Shown: piece by piece, positions 32,197 to 40,546 of the stretch | Layout: each line of letters begins with the position of its first letter | How positions within the stretch are numbered: the stretch's first letter is position 1 | NCBI GenBank assembly: GCA_964352785.1 | Contig: CAYGTI010000015.1 | Span: 15,139-79,138, forward strand | DNA: 64,000 nt | Direction: 5' to 3' | Source of the DNA: JACOMS01 sp964352785 | Lineage (GTDB): Bacteria > Pseudomonadota > Alphaproteobacteria > Caulobacterales > Maricaulaceae | Program-made: the position numbers and the translations under genes | The notes under the pieces: model-generated | Database searches by the model: none | What the model was told of the DNA's origin: nothing | The model's input: the letters and a program-made list of their open reading frames with translations, nothing else

Positions 32197-33836
32197 CAAC
32201 TTGGCCTTATAATATTGCCCGAAAAACCATTGCAGAGTTTGCCGCCTATTCCGCGCGCGGCGGCGCAACTACCGCTCTGCATTTGGACGCAAACGAATCG
32301 CCGTGGATGCCGCCGCCGTCAGACGTAAGCGTGACCGATTATAACCGCTACCCCGAGCAGCAACCAAGCGCATTGCAAGCCCGCCTCGCCGGACTTTACG
32401 GCGTAAACACAAACGCTATCATGATGGGGCGCGGCGCGGATGAAAGCATTGAGGTTCTTGTGCGCACGTTTTGCGAGGCCCGCGAGGACTCAGTTTTGAT
32501 CTGCTCGCCCACATTTGGCTATTTTGCAACCGCCGCAAAAATTCAAGACGCAAACATTATAGACGCGCCTCTAAATGCAGATTTTACATGGAATATCCCT
32601 GCCGTTCGCGCGCAAATCAAAACGGGGCATCCCAAAATCGTTTTTCTCTGCTCTCCGAACAACCCGACGGGTAACAGCCTCTCGCGTGACATTATAGAGA
32701 GCTTGTGTGCAGAAAATCCGGAAACACTAATTGTTGTTGACGAAGCCTATATTGAGTTCTCACCCCAAAATAGCGCCGTTCCGCTCTGCGAAACCTACCG
32801 CAACCTGGTCGTTACGCGCACGCTCTCCAAAGTTTACGGGCTTGCGGGTGTCCGCATGGGCGCCTGCATCGCTGATCCGGATGTTATTTCGCTCATGCTT
32901 AAAGTACTCCCGCCCTACCCTGTACCGCGGCCCGTGGAAAAGGCGGTGCTACGCGCCCTCGCGCCTGCCGCTATGCCCGTTCACAAAGAACGGCTTGCAG
33001 TGTGGGTATCTGAGCGAGACCGTCTTGCAGGGCTGCTGGAACAATCGCCATATATCGAGTCTTTATATGCATCAGATGCAAACTTCATCTTGTTCAAGAC
33101 GAGCGATGAAGCTGGACTGCTTTCGGCGCTATCGCAATCCAATGTAAAAATTAGAGATTTTCGCTCAAAACTGCCGGGGCATTTTAGGATATCTATGGGC
33201 ACGCCGGAGGAAAATGATATTGCGCTCGCAGCCCTTGGCATCACGCATAGTAAGTCTGCAGATGAGCGCACAGGCGAAGAGTTCCGCAAGACCAATGAAA
33301 CGGATATTGCTGTTCACGTGAATTTGGATGACCCCTCATCTGTCAAAATCGATACAGGCCTTGGGTTTTTTGATCACATGCTCGAGCAAATTGCCAAACA
33401 CAGCAACATGGGCTTGACGCTCTCTTGCAAAGGTGATCTGGAAATTGACTGTCATCACACCGTCGAAGATACAGCTCTGGCATTTGGCAGCGCCCTAAAA
33501 AAAGCCCTTGGAAACAAAGCTGGTATTGGGCGCTACGGCTTTGTTATGCCAATGGACGAGACACAAGCCCGGGTGGCGATTGATTTGTCCGGGCGTCCGG
33601 CTTTTGTCTTTAAAGGGGACTTTCCAACAGACCATGTTGGCGAATTTTCTACTGAAATGTGTCCACACTTTTTCCAAAGTCTGTCGCAATCTCTGGGTGC
33701 GTCCATACAAATTGATGTTGAAGGCGGCAATACGCATCACATGATTGAGGCCTGCTTCAAAGGTGTTGGCCGCGCGCTGCGCCCGGCCATTACGCGTGTC
33801 GGCGGCGATATTCCGTCAACTAAGGGCCTACTCTAG
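32193..33836 (+). CDS. hisCB: HisC-HisB fusion: histidinol-phosphate aminotransferase + imidazoleglycerol-phosphate dehydratase
   Basis: 547 residues in one uninterrupted frame. Residues 1-~350 are HisC: LHLDANESPW, CSPNNPTGNSLS, VVDEAYIEFS and the PLP lysine in TRTLSKVYGLAGVRMG. After a ~12-residue polar linker, ~362-547 are HisB dehydratase: DTGLGFFDHMLEQIAKHS, DCHHTVEDTALAFGSAL and GGNTHHMIEACFKGVGRALR, with the metal-binding His pairs intact. The two activities catalyse steps 6 (dehydratase) and 7 (aminotransferase). The classical fusion is HisN-HisB (phosphatase-dehydratase); HisC-HisB is unusual. No histidinol-phosphatase domain is present here or elsewhere in the operon. Confidence 0.96.
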   Translation: MTTWPYNIARKTIAEFAAYSARGGATTALHLDANESPWMPPPSDVSVTDYNRYPEQQPSALQARLAGLYGVNTNAIMMGRGADESIEVLVRTFCEAREDSVLICSPTFGYFATAAKIQDANIIDAPLNADFTWNIPAVRAQIKTGHPKIVFLCSPNNPTGNSLSRDIIESLCAENPETLIVVDEAYIEFSPQNSAVPLCETYRNLVVTRTLSKVYGLAGVRMGACIADPDVISLMLKVLPPYPVPRPVEKAVLRALAPAAMPVHKERLAVWVSERDRLAGLLEQSPYIESLYASDANFILFKTSDEAGLLSALSQSNVKIRDFRSKLPGHFRISMGTPEENDIALAALGITHSKSADERTGEEFRKTNETDIAVHVNLDDPSSVKIDTGLGFFDHMLEQIAKHSNMGLTLSCKGDLEIDCHHTVEDTALAFGSALKKALGNKAGIGRYGFVMPMDETQARVAIDLSGRPAFVFKGDFPTDHVGEFSTEMCPHFFQSLSQSLGASIQIDVEGGNTHHMIEACFKGVGRALRPAITRVGGDIPSTKGLL

Positions 33837-33839
33837 TGC

Positions 33840-33883
33840 AATTTCTGTTAAATCAAAATCAGAAGTTAGGCTTTGTTTGCCTA
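33840..33883 (+). promoter_or_regulatory. Hairpins in the only gap of the his operon
   Basis: The 91-bp gap between hisCB and hisH contains AATTTCTG/CAGAAGTT (12-base loop) and TAGGC-TTTGTTT-GCCTA side by side. They could form a stability element or a weak internal promoter region; no T run makes a terminator. Confidence 0.35.
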
Positions 33884-33927
33884 TTATCTAATGCTTTATT
33901 GACGACGATAAAACAGGAAATACCTTA

Positions 33928-34527
33928 GTGAGCCTTGTGATTATTGATACGGGCTGTGCCAACCTCTCATCCGTGGCATTTGCATTTGAGCGCTTAGGCG
34001 TCAGCGCTCAAATTAGCGACGATTTAGAAACTATCGCCTCTGCCGAACGGCTTATACTGCCCGGCGTCGGCGCAGCGCCCTATGCAATGCAGAAAATTAA
34101 CGAAAAGGGTCTTATCCCAACACTCACGCAGCTCACCCAACCGCTCATGGGGATTTGCCTTGGGATGCAGCTTTTGTACGAGACAGTAAATGAGGGCGGT
34201 AAAACCATAGACGGGCTCGGCCTCATTCCCGGCGCGGTCACACGCCTTGATACAAAAAACCTACCCAGCCCGCATATGGGATGGAATACGATGGAGATCG
34301 TGACCCCGCATGCCTTGCTGGACGGGATTACGGCTCAAAACTATGCCTATTTTGTGCACTCTTATGCTGCACCAATAAGTGAAGCGACTTTGGCAAAATC
34401 TGTCTATGGCGAGGCATTTTCTGCTGTCACCGCGTATAAAAACGTCTATGGTTGCCAGTTCCACCCCGAGCGGAGCAGCCAGACAGGAGCACGGATTTTG
34501 CAAAATTTTCTGGGCATAGATGCATGA
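33928..34527 (+). CDS. hisH: Imidazole glycerol phosphate synthase, glutaminase subunit
   Basis: 199 residues from GTG at 33928, preceded by AGGAA. It supplies ammonia from glutamine to HisF. VIIDTGCANLSSVAFAFERL opens the protein; the catalytic Cys is in MGICLGMQLLYE and the His/Glu in YGCQFHPERS. The oxyanion-strand motif LPGVGAAPYAM is present. Its stop overlaps hisA by 4 bp (ATGA). Confidence 0.95.
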   Translation: MSLVIIDTGCANLSSVAFAFERLGVSAQISDDLETIASAERLILPGVGAAPYAMQKINEKGLIPTLTQLTQPLMGICLGMQLLYETVNEGGKTIDGLGLIPGAVTRLDTKNLPSPHMGWNTMEIVTPHALLDGITAQNYAYFVHSYAAPISEATLAKSVYGEAFSAVTAYKNVYGCQFHPERSSQTGARILQNFLGIDA

Positions 34528-35249
34528 TTTATCCAGCCATAGACCTAATGGGCGGCGGCTGCGTTCGCCTCTATAAAGGCGACTTTAATCAACGCACAAA
34601 TTACGAAATCACGCCCCTCGAAGTGGCGCGCCTATACGCGCGCGAGGGCGCCGAGTGGGTTCATATTGTTGATCTGGACGGGGCCAAGCACGGCAAAACC
34701 GAACAGGCGGATTTGATTATCAATATCGCCAAAGATAGCGGTCTCAAAGTACAAACAGGCGGCGGCCTTCGGGATTTATCCCACATCCACCGATTATTGG
34801 ATGGCGGCGTCGACCGCGTTGTTATTGGCTCTCTGGCTGTCACTAACCCGCAAATGGTCAAGTTTTGGCTGAGCGATCTTGGCCCAGAGCGTATCGTTAT
34901 GGCGCTTGATGTTAAAATTGATGAGGCTGGCGTGCCGTATCCGACAACGCGCGGGTGGGTGGATACATCCGAGCGTAATCTTTGGCAGGTGCTAGATGAT
35001 TATATGCAATCAGGTCTTTCGACAATTTTGGTCACGGACATTGGCCGCGACGGCGCGCTCATGGGCGGGAATGTTGAGCTATACGCGCAGATTATTGAAA
35101 AATACCCAAATCTCAATCTTATCACGTCCGGCGGCGTAGGCACCCTTGAGCATGTTAAAGACCTTAAAGCCCTCTCCCCTTATGGCGTGATCATTGGCAA
35201 AGCTCTTTATGAGGAAAAATTCACCGTCAGCGAAGCTATTGCGTGTTAG
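34524..35249 (+). CDS. hisA: ProFAR isomerase HisA
   Basis: 241 residues from the ATG at 34524 that overlaps the hisH stop; a longer in-frame opening from 34452 lies inside hisH and is not the start. TIM barrel with MIYPAIDLMGGGCVRLYKGD (catalytic Asp in AIDL), VQTGGGLRDL, VVIGSLAVTNP, the second catalytic Asp in VTDIGRDGALMGGN, and ITSGGVGTLEHV. Isomerises ProFAR to PRFAR. Confidence 0.96.
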   Translation: MIYPAIDLMGGGCVRLYKGDFNQRTNYEITPLEVARLYAREGAEWVHIVDLDGAKHGKTEQADLIINIAKDSGLKVQTGGGLRDLSHIHRLLDGGVDRVVIGSLAVTNPQMVKFWLSDLGPERIVMALDVKIDEAGVPYPTTRGWVDTSERNLWQVLDDYMQSGLSTILVTDIGRDGALMGGNVELYAQIIEKYPNLNLITSGGVGTLEHVKDLKALSPYGVIIGKALYEEKFTVSEAIAC

Positions 35250-36007
35250 CGAAACGCATCATACCCTGCCTTGACGTTCGCGACGGGCGCGTTGTCAAAG
35301 GCGTACAATTTCGTAATCACGAAGATGTCGGCGGCATTTTAGACCTTGCCCTGCGCTATCGTGATGAGGGCGCGGACGAGCTTGTTTTTTATGATATCAC
35401 AGCCAGCGTGGATGACCGTACTGTTTCGCCAGACTGGGTTAGCGCCGTCTCCCGCGCTATCGATATTCCCTTTTGCGTCGCGGGCGGCATCAAAAATGTT
35501 GAAGCAGCGGGGGCGCGCCTCGCAGCGGGCGCCGATAAAATTTCCATTAACTCCCCGGCGCTTGCCCGGCCAGATTTGATAAACGAGCTTTGCGAGGCCT
35601 TTGGCCAGCAATGTATCGTTGTCGGGGTTGATACATTTGAAGACGGCGGCACATACCGCGTGCGCTCTCACACGGGTGATCCCGATAAAATGCGCGAGAC
35701 AGGCCGTGAAACCCTTGCGTGGGTTAAAGAAGCCTGCAAGCGCGGGGCAGGCGAAATTGTCCTGAACTGTATGAACCAAGACGGGGTTCGAAAAGGCTAT
35801 GACATAGAGCAGCTCTCAGCGGTAAGGCATATATGCCCCGTGCCTTTGATTGCCTCCGGCGGAGCCGGCGCAGAAAGTCATTTTAAAGACGTGTTCAAAA
35901 ACGCAAACGTCGACGGAGCACTCGCGGCCAGCGTGTTTCACAAGTCGGTGATTGCTATCCCTGATTTGAAACAGTCCCTCAAAGCCTCGGGAATTGAGAT
36001 CAGATGA
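35243..36007 (+). CDS. hisF: Imidazole glycerol phosphate synthase, cyclase subunit
   Basis: 254 residues from GTG at 35243, overlapping the end of hisA by 7 bp. Cyclase partner of HisH. RIIPCLDVRDGRVVKGVQF has the first catalytic Asp, VGVDTFEDGGTYRV the second; CVAGGIKNVEAAGARLAAGADK and LIASGGAGAESHF are the phosphate-binding loops. Intact length. Confidence 0.96.
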   Translation: MLAKRIIPCLDVRDGRVVKGVQFRNHEDVGGILDLALRYRDEGADELVFYDITASVDDRTVSPDWVSAVSRAIDIPFCVAGGIKNVEAAGARLAAGADKISINSPALARPDLINELCEAFGQQCIVVGVDTFEDGGTYRVRSHTGDPDKMRETGRETLAWVKEACKRGAGEIVLNCMNQDGVRKGYDIEQLSAVRHICPVPLIASGGAGAESHFKDVFKNANVDGALAASVFHKSVIAIPDLKQSLKASGIEIR

Positions 36008-36600
36008 TGACCATAGATTTTGAAAAGGGCGGCGGACTGGTCCCTGCTATCGTCCAAGATGACCGTACCGAGCAAGTCTTGATGCTGGGATATATGAGCG
36101 AAGCCTCCCTTGCGAAAACCTATGAGACCCATCTTGTCACATTTTACTCCCGCTCACGCCAGACGCTTTGGACAAAAGGCGAGAGCAGCGGGAATACGCT
36201 TAAGCTCGTCTCTATTACGCCTGATTGCGACAATGATACGCTCCTGGTGCGGGCGGTGCCCGCCGGGCCGACCTGCCACGAAGGTACAACGGCGTGCTTT
36301 GGAGTGGATGGTCCGCAAGGCTTAGGTTTTCTCGCCTATCTTGAAAGACTCATTGCGGCGCGCAAGACAGCCGATCCGGAGAGCTCATACACGGCCAAGC
36401 TATTACAAGGGCCTTTGCGCCGCGCCGCGCAAAAAGTCGGCGAAGAAGGGGTAGAGACCGCCCTCGCCGCCGTGGTCGAGACAGACGACAAACTCATATC
36501 CGAATCCGCTGACTTGATTTATCATCTGCTTGTGCTCTTGTGTGCAAAAGATATAGATGTGCAAGACGTGATCACCGAGCTAAAATCCAGACACAGATAA
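36004..36600 (+). CDS. hisIE: Bifunctional PR-AMP cyclohydrolase / PR-ATP pyrophosphatase
   Basis: 198 residues. The N-terminal HisI part (1-~110) has VLMLGYMSEASLAKT, FYSRSRQTLWTKGESSGN and zinc-binding DCDNDTLLVRAVPAGPTCH; the C-terminal HisE part (~112-198) has KVGEEGVETALAAVVE and SADLIYHLLVLL. Steps 2 and 3 of the pathway. Many alphaproteobacteria keep hisI and hisE apart, so the fusion is a second fused gene in this operon. Starts in an ATGA overlap with hisF; thrC begins 4 bp after its stop. Confidence 0.95.
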   Translation: MMTIDFEKGGGLVPAIVQDDRTEQVLMLGYMSEASLAKTYETHLVTFYSRSRQTLWTKGESSGNTLKLVSITPDCDNDTLLVRAVPAGPTCHEGTTACFGVDGPQGLGFLAYLERLIAARKTADPESSYTAKLLQGPLRRAAQKVGEEGVETALAAVVETDDKLISESADLIYHLLVLLCAKDIDVQDVITELKSRHR

Positions 36601-36604
36601 TCCC

Positions 36605-37960
36605 ATGAAATATCATTCAAACAGAAACGCCGAGATCGAAGTCCAGTTTAGCGATGCGCTGCTCGCCAGCCTTGCGCCAGACGGCGGACTGTGGATGCCA
36701 AATGCTATTCCGCTATTTAGCCTCGACCAAGCCGCCGATATTGGCGCAAAATCATTTGCAGACTGCGCCGCGCATCTCGCGCGCTACTTTGTTGATAAGA
36801 GGTTTTCTGACACGGACCTCGTGCGTATTTGCCGGGACGCTTATGATTTTCCTGTCCCGATCCGCACCCTCGGCGGCATGGACTTGGACCCGGCCACACC
36901 TGAAGAAGCTGATGAATTTATCCTAGAGCTTTTCCACGGACCGACTTTGGCGTTCAAAGACTTCGCCGCGCGCTTTATGGGCCGCGCCGCGAGCCATATT
37001 ATGAACCAGACCGGCGAAGAGCGCACCATCCTCGTCGCCACATCCGGCGATACGGGCGGCGCTATTGGTCATGCTTTTTTGAATCAACCCGGTATAAAAG
37101 TCTTTATTCTCTACCCCGAGGGCGGCGTCAGCCGCGTACAAGAACAGCAACTCACAACGATGGGGAATGGCGATGCCAACGTTCACGCCATTGAGGTCAG
37201 CGGCACATTTGACGATTGTCAGCAGCTCGTCAAAGACGCCTTTGCTGATCAAGCACTGACCGAAAAACACAAACTCATGTCTGCCAATTCAATAAATGTG
37301 GGCCGCGTCATTCCCCAGAGCTTTTATTATTTCTGGACAAGCTTGCAAATCAAGGCCGCCTACCCGCAAAAGCCTATTGTATACTCAATCCCTTCCGGCA
37401 ACCTCGGCAACCTCACGGGCGGTCTTATCGCGCGTAAAATGGGCGCGCCGATTGACCGCTTCATCGTCGGCAATAATGCGAATGATCCTTTTGTGGATTA
37501 TCTCAGCACGGGCGAATATACACCGCGCCCCGCTTTGGCGACTCTGTCCAACGCCATGGATATTGGACGGCCGAACAATCTGCCGCGAATTTTAGACTTG
37601 TTTGATTACGAGCATCACGTCATCGCCGATGTTTGCTGGGGCGCATCATTTTCTGATGCCGCGACCGAGAAACATATGCGGCGTATATTTAAGACGACGG
37701 GCTACGTTATGTGTCCACATACAGCCGTCGGCCACATGGCCATGCGGGCCTTTGCCAAGGATGTTAGCAGTGATTTCATTAAGGTCACAGTCTCGACCGC
37801 TCACCCCGCAAAATTCGCCGATGATGTGCAGCGCATCATTGAACGAGACATATCCATGCCAAAAGTACTAAAGAAAGCTATGAAAAGCAAAAAAGTAGCA
37901 CATAATATGGCTCCAACCCTTGACGCACTGTCTGATTATTTGGGACAGTACGCCTCATGA
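36605..37960 (+). CDS. thrC: Threonine synthase
   Basis: 451 residues. PLP enzyme turning O-phosphohomoserine into threonine. The PLP lysine is in FHGPTLAFKDFAARFMG; ATSGDTGGAIGHAFL binds the phosphate; NSINVGRVIPQSFYYF and SGNLGNLTGGLIARKMG are typical of the long (type 2) form. It sits in the his operon, 4 bp after hisIE, and overlaps the next gene by 4 bp (ATGA). Confidence 0.96.
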   Translation: MKYHSNRNAEIEVQFSDALLASLAPDGGLWMPNAIPLFSLDQAADIGAKSFADCAAHLARYFVDKRFSDTDLVRICRDAYDFPVPIRTLGGMDLDPATPEEADEFILELFHGPTLAFKDFAARFMGRAASHIMNQTGEERTILVATSGDTGGAIGHAFLNQPGIKVFILYPEGGVSRVQEQQLTTMGNGDANVHAIEVSGTFDDCQQLVKDAFADQALTEKHKLMSANSINVGRVIPQSFYYFWTSLQIKAAYPQKPIVYSIPSGNLGNLTGGLIARKMGAPIDRFIVGNNANDPFVDYLSTGEYTPRPALATLSNAMDIGRPNNLPRILDLFDYEHHVIADVCWGASFSDAATEKHMRRIFKTTGYVMCPHTAVGHMAMRAFAKDVSSDFIKVTVSTAHPAKFADDVQRIIERDISMPKVLKKAMKSKKVAHNMAPTLDALSDYLGQYAS

Positions 37961-38601
37961 AATTATCATCTAAACAATTCCTCGCTAAACTCGATTCAGG
38001 CGAATTGCGTCTTGCTTTCGTCGGTATGTCTAATATCGGCAAGAGCTTCCTCGCGCGTAAAATCGCGAAAGCTTACAAGTTCAAACTCGTCGAAGTCGAC
38101 AAAATGATTTGGGAGTCCTTGGGCTTTGATACCATGGACGACTTCGCCGACTGGCAAGGACACCCTTACGAAGAAGGTTACTCTGAGCGCGAGAATGAGC
38201 TGATTGAACTTGAAGGCAAGGCGACTGAGCGTGCCATTGCTAAATCCAGCGGCAAAACCCTACTCGATACAACGGGCAGTGTGATTTACATTGATCCGGC
38301 TATTCGCCGAAACATTAAAGAAAACTTTTATGTCGTACACATCAAAGCCGAAACCTCTGATTTAGAGCGGCTCAAATGGGATTATTTTGACAATCCCAAA
38401 CCCCTAATTTGGCGGCGGCATTTTAAACCCCGCCCCGATAGAACAGACCGCGAAAATATTTTTGAATGTTATCCAAAGCTTCTGATGTCACGGGCCAAAG
38501 AATATGTCCCTATGGCAGATGCGACAATTGTCTCCGCAGATGCGCTCGATGAGTCGCTCTCAGCCGAAGACATCATCATGAAGATCAAGCCGCCCCGTTA
38601 A
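37957..38601 (+). CDS. Shikimate-kinase-like P-loop kinase coupled to thrC
   Basis: 214 residues. Walker A is FVGMSNIGKSFLARKIAKAY (G-x4-GKS, about 22-30) followed by FKLVEVDKMIWESLGF, the layout of the shikimate kinase/adenylate-kinase-like fold (Asp after the second strand). TLLDTTGSVIYID and an Arg-rich lid region (IWRRHFKPRPDRTDREN) follow. It is not a normal AroK: longer and without its usual substrate-binding pattern. The ATGA overlap with thrC indicates coupled translation. The eukaryotic THNSL1 protein joins a shikimate-kinase-like domain to threonine synthase, so the link is old and probably functional. A homoserine-kinase-like role is conceivable but unproven. Confidence 0.82.
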   Translation: MKLSSKQFLAKLDSGELRLAFVGMSNIGKSFLARKIAKAYKFKLVEVDKMIWESLGFDTMDDFADWQGHPYEEGYSERENELIELEGKATERAIAKSSGKTLLDTTGSVIYIDPAIRRNIKENFYVVHIKAETSDLERLKWDYFDNPKPLIWRRHFKPRPDRTDRENIFECYPKLLMSRAKEYVPMADATIVSADALDESLSAEDIIMKIKPPR

Positions 38602-38620
38602 AGGCGGCGTCTCTATTATC

Positions 38621-40537
38621 CTAGTTTAAGATAGCGTCAATCCGGCGCTGCGCGATCGGGTGATATCCGGCGCGGGCGTCTGTATAGACATTTTTGGCCC
38701 ACACTTTGCCCGTGTCTGTCGCGGCTAAAGCTCCGTAAAGCCGGTAGATAAATTTACCGCGGCCCACAGTCATCAAGAAATTTTCAAGATCAGCCTCTGC
38801 CGCAGAATATCCGCCTTTAATTGTTTGCATGTACCAAGCAAATGCCGTCTCGGCATTTTGAGTACCTGTCAGACCGAAGGCATCGTCAAGCTCTTTGAAC
38901 TGCGAGGGCGTCAGGCCGGACGGCAAGCCATTAAGAAAATGCAGCCATTCATGTGTTGACCAATTCGCCGTTTGAATTCCGGCTGCGCGGGTTGCACCGC
39001 TAAGCCATGCCGCAGCTTGGGATTCGACATTCGCAAAGGCATCCGATTGCGGCACCTTCGCCGTAGCCGGAAGGCCCGGGCTGTAAACCCATTCATTGAG
39101 CTCTGCTTTGGTCAGCGCATCCGGATTTTTGACATGTAGCTCGTCGTGTAAATACGTGATGAAGTCTTCTGTTGTGACGCTTTTGAAAGCAAACTTATCA
39201 AAGTAAGATTTCAGGAACGCATCAAAATTATCGCGGCCAAAGCGTTCCTCAAGGAACATGAGGAAAAACTGGCCTTTCACATAGGCGACTTGGGTGAACG
39301 CATCATCAGGATGCTTGATATCAGCAGGAAGTTTAAGCTGCGTAAGACGTTTATCTGTGGCTCCGGCAATGTCGCGTTTAAGGTCTTCGAGCGATAGTGC
39401 TTGCTCCATCACCGCGCGGCCCTCGCCGTAAAGGTCTTCCATAACGCGGTTTTCAACATACGAGGTGAAACCTTCATTGAGCCACGCATCACGCCAGCTC
39501 GAGTTCGTCACCAAATTACCTGACCAGCTATGGGCCAGTTCATGGGCCACCACATTTGTTAAGCTCTTATCTCCGGCGATCAATGTCGGGGTCATGAAAG
39601 ACAGACGCGGGTTTTCCATTCCGCCAAACGGGAAGCTCGGCGGGAGCACGATCAAATCATAGCGCCCCCAACGGTAAGGCCCGTAAAGCCGCTCATTGGC
39701 TTCTTCCATCAGAGGCGTTTCTTCGAACTCTTCGACAGACGCGTCCAGAATATACCCCTCGGCATAGACGCCGATATGGCCGTTAATCGGCTTGAAATCG
39801 ATATCGCCGACGGCAATCGCCAAAAGGTAGGCTGGAATGGGCTGCGGCATTGAGAAGCTATAATCGCCGTCGCGCGGAGTATAAGGGTCTTGCTCTGCGC
39901 TCATGAGCGCAACAAGCTCGGGTGGGGTGCGCAGCGTTGCTGTATAAGTCATTCGCACGGCGGGGGTGTCTTGCACAGGGGCCATGGTTCGCGCATTGAT
40001 CGCTTGGGCCTGCGAGAACAAATACGGATATGTTTTTCCCGCCGTTTGCGCTGGTGATAACCACTGCAAACCTTCGGCTTCAGGGCTGGTTTTATAATCG
40101 ATCATGATTTGATCCGCGCCGTCGATTAAATTAATCGTCAGTTTTTGCCCCATAATCTCATCATCAGGCGCAAGGGTATATTCAGCCTCTTCCCACATGT
40201 CGCCATAATGGATTTCAATGGAACGGATGGTCAGATCTTTCGTGTCCAACACAATCTTATCTGCACTGGGATTGAGCTTAGTAAAATCAATCGTCGCAAT
40301 TCCGTCCAGAACTTTTTCGTCAAAATTGACATCCAGATTTAAATCCAGATGGGTGATCGTCACATCTTTGTAGTTTGCATATGTAAACTTATCGACCGTG
40401 ACATCTTTTTCTGCGCGCACTTTGGTTGAGGGCGTCTCAGTGCTGCTGACAGTTTCAGGCGTTGTTTTGGGAAGGGTTGTACAGGATGCCAATGATATGA
40501 GAAGCGCTCCGAAAGCGGCTGACCTTAAAAGTGACAT
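38621..40537 (-). CDS. M1-family aminopeptidase lipoprotein (LTA4H-like)
   Basis: 638 residues. Signal peptide with lipobox LASC (about 16-19), so probably anchored to the outer membrane facing the periplasm. The M1 core shows FGGMENPRLSF (exopeptidase motif) and VVAHELAHSWSGNLV plus WLNEGFTSYVE (HExxH-18-E zinc site). The C-terminal ~150 residues match the helical leukotriene-A4-hydrolase C domain. Cleaves N-terminal residues from peptides. Convergent with the kinase gene (19 bp apart) and 9 bp downstream of der on the same strand. Confidence 0.93.
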   Translation of the reverse strand: MSLLRSAAFGALLISLASCTTLPKTTPETVSSTETPSTKVRAEKDVTVDKFTYANYKDVTITHLDLNLDVNFDEKVLDGIATIDFTKLNPSADKIVLDTKDLTIRSIEIHYGDMWEEAEYTLAPDDEIMGQKLTINLIDGADQIMIDYKTSPEAEGLQWLSPAQTAGKTYPYLFSQAQAINARTMAPVQDTPAVRMTYTATLRTPPELVALMSAEQDPYTPRDGDYSFSMPQPIPAYLLAIAVGDIDFKPINGHIGVYAEGYILDASVEEFEETPLMEEANERLYGPYRWGRYDLIVLPPSFPFGGMENPRLSFMTPTLIAGDKSLTNVVAHELAHSWSGNLVTNSSWRDAWLNEGFTSYVENRVMEDLYGEGRAVMEQALSLEDLKRDIAGATDKRLTQLKLPADIKHPDDAFTQVAYVKGQFFLMFLEERFGRDNFDAFLKSYFDKFAFKSVTTEDFITYLHDELHVKNPDALTKAELNEWVYSPGLPATAKVPQSDAFANVESQAAAWLSGATRAAGIQTANWSTHEWLHFLNGLPSGLTPSQFKELDDAFGLTGTQNAETAFAWYMQTIKGGYSAAEADLENFLMTVGRGKFIYRLYGALAATDTGKVWAKNVYTDARAGYHPIAQRRIDAILN

Positions 40538-40546
40538 ATCGTGCTC

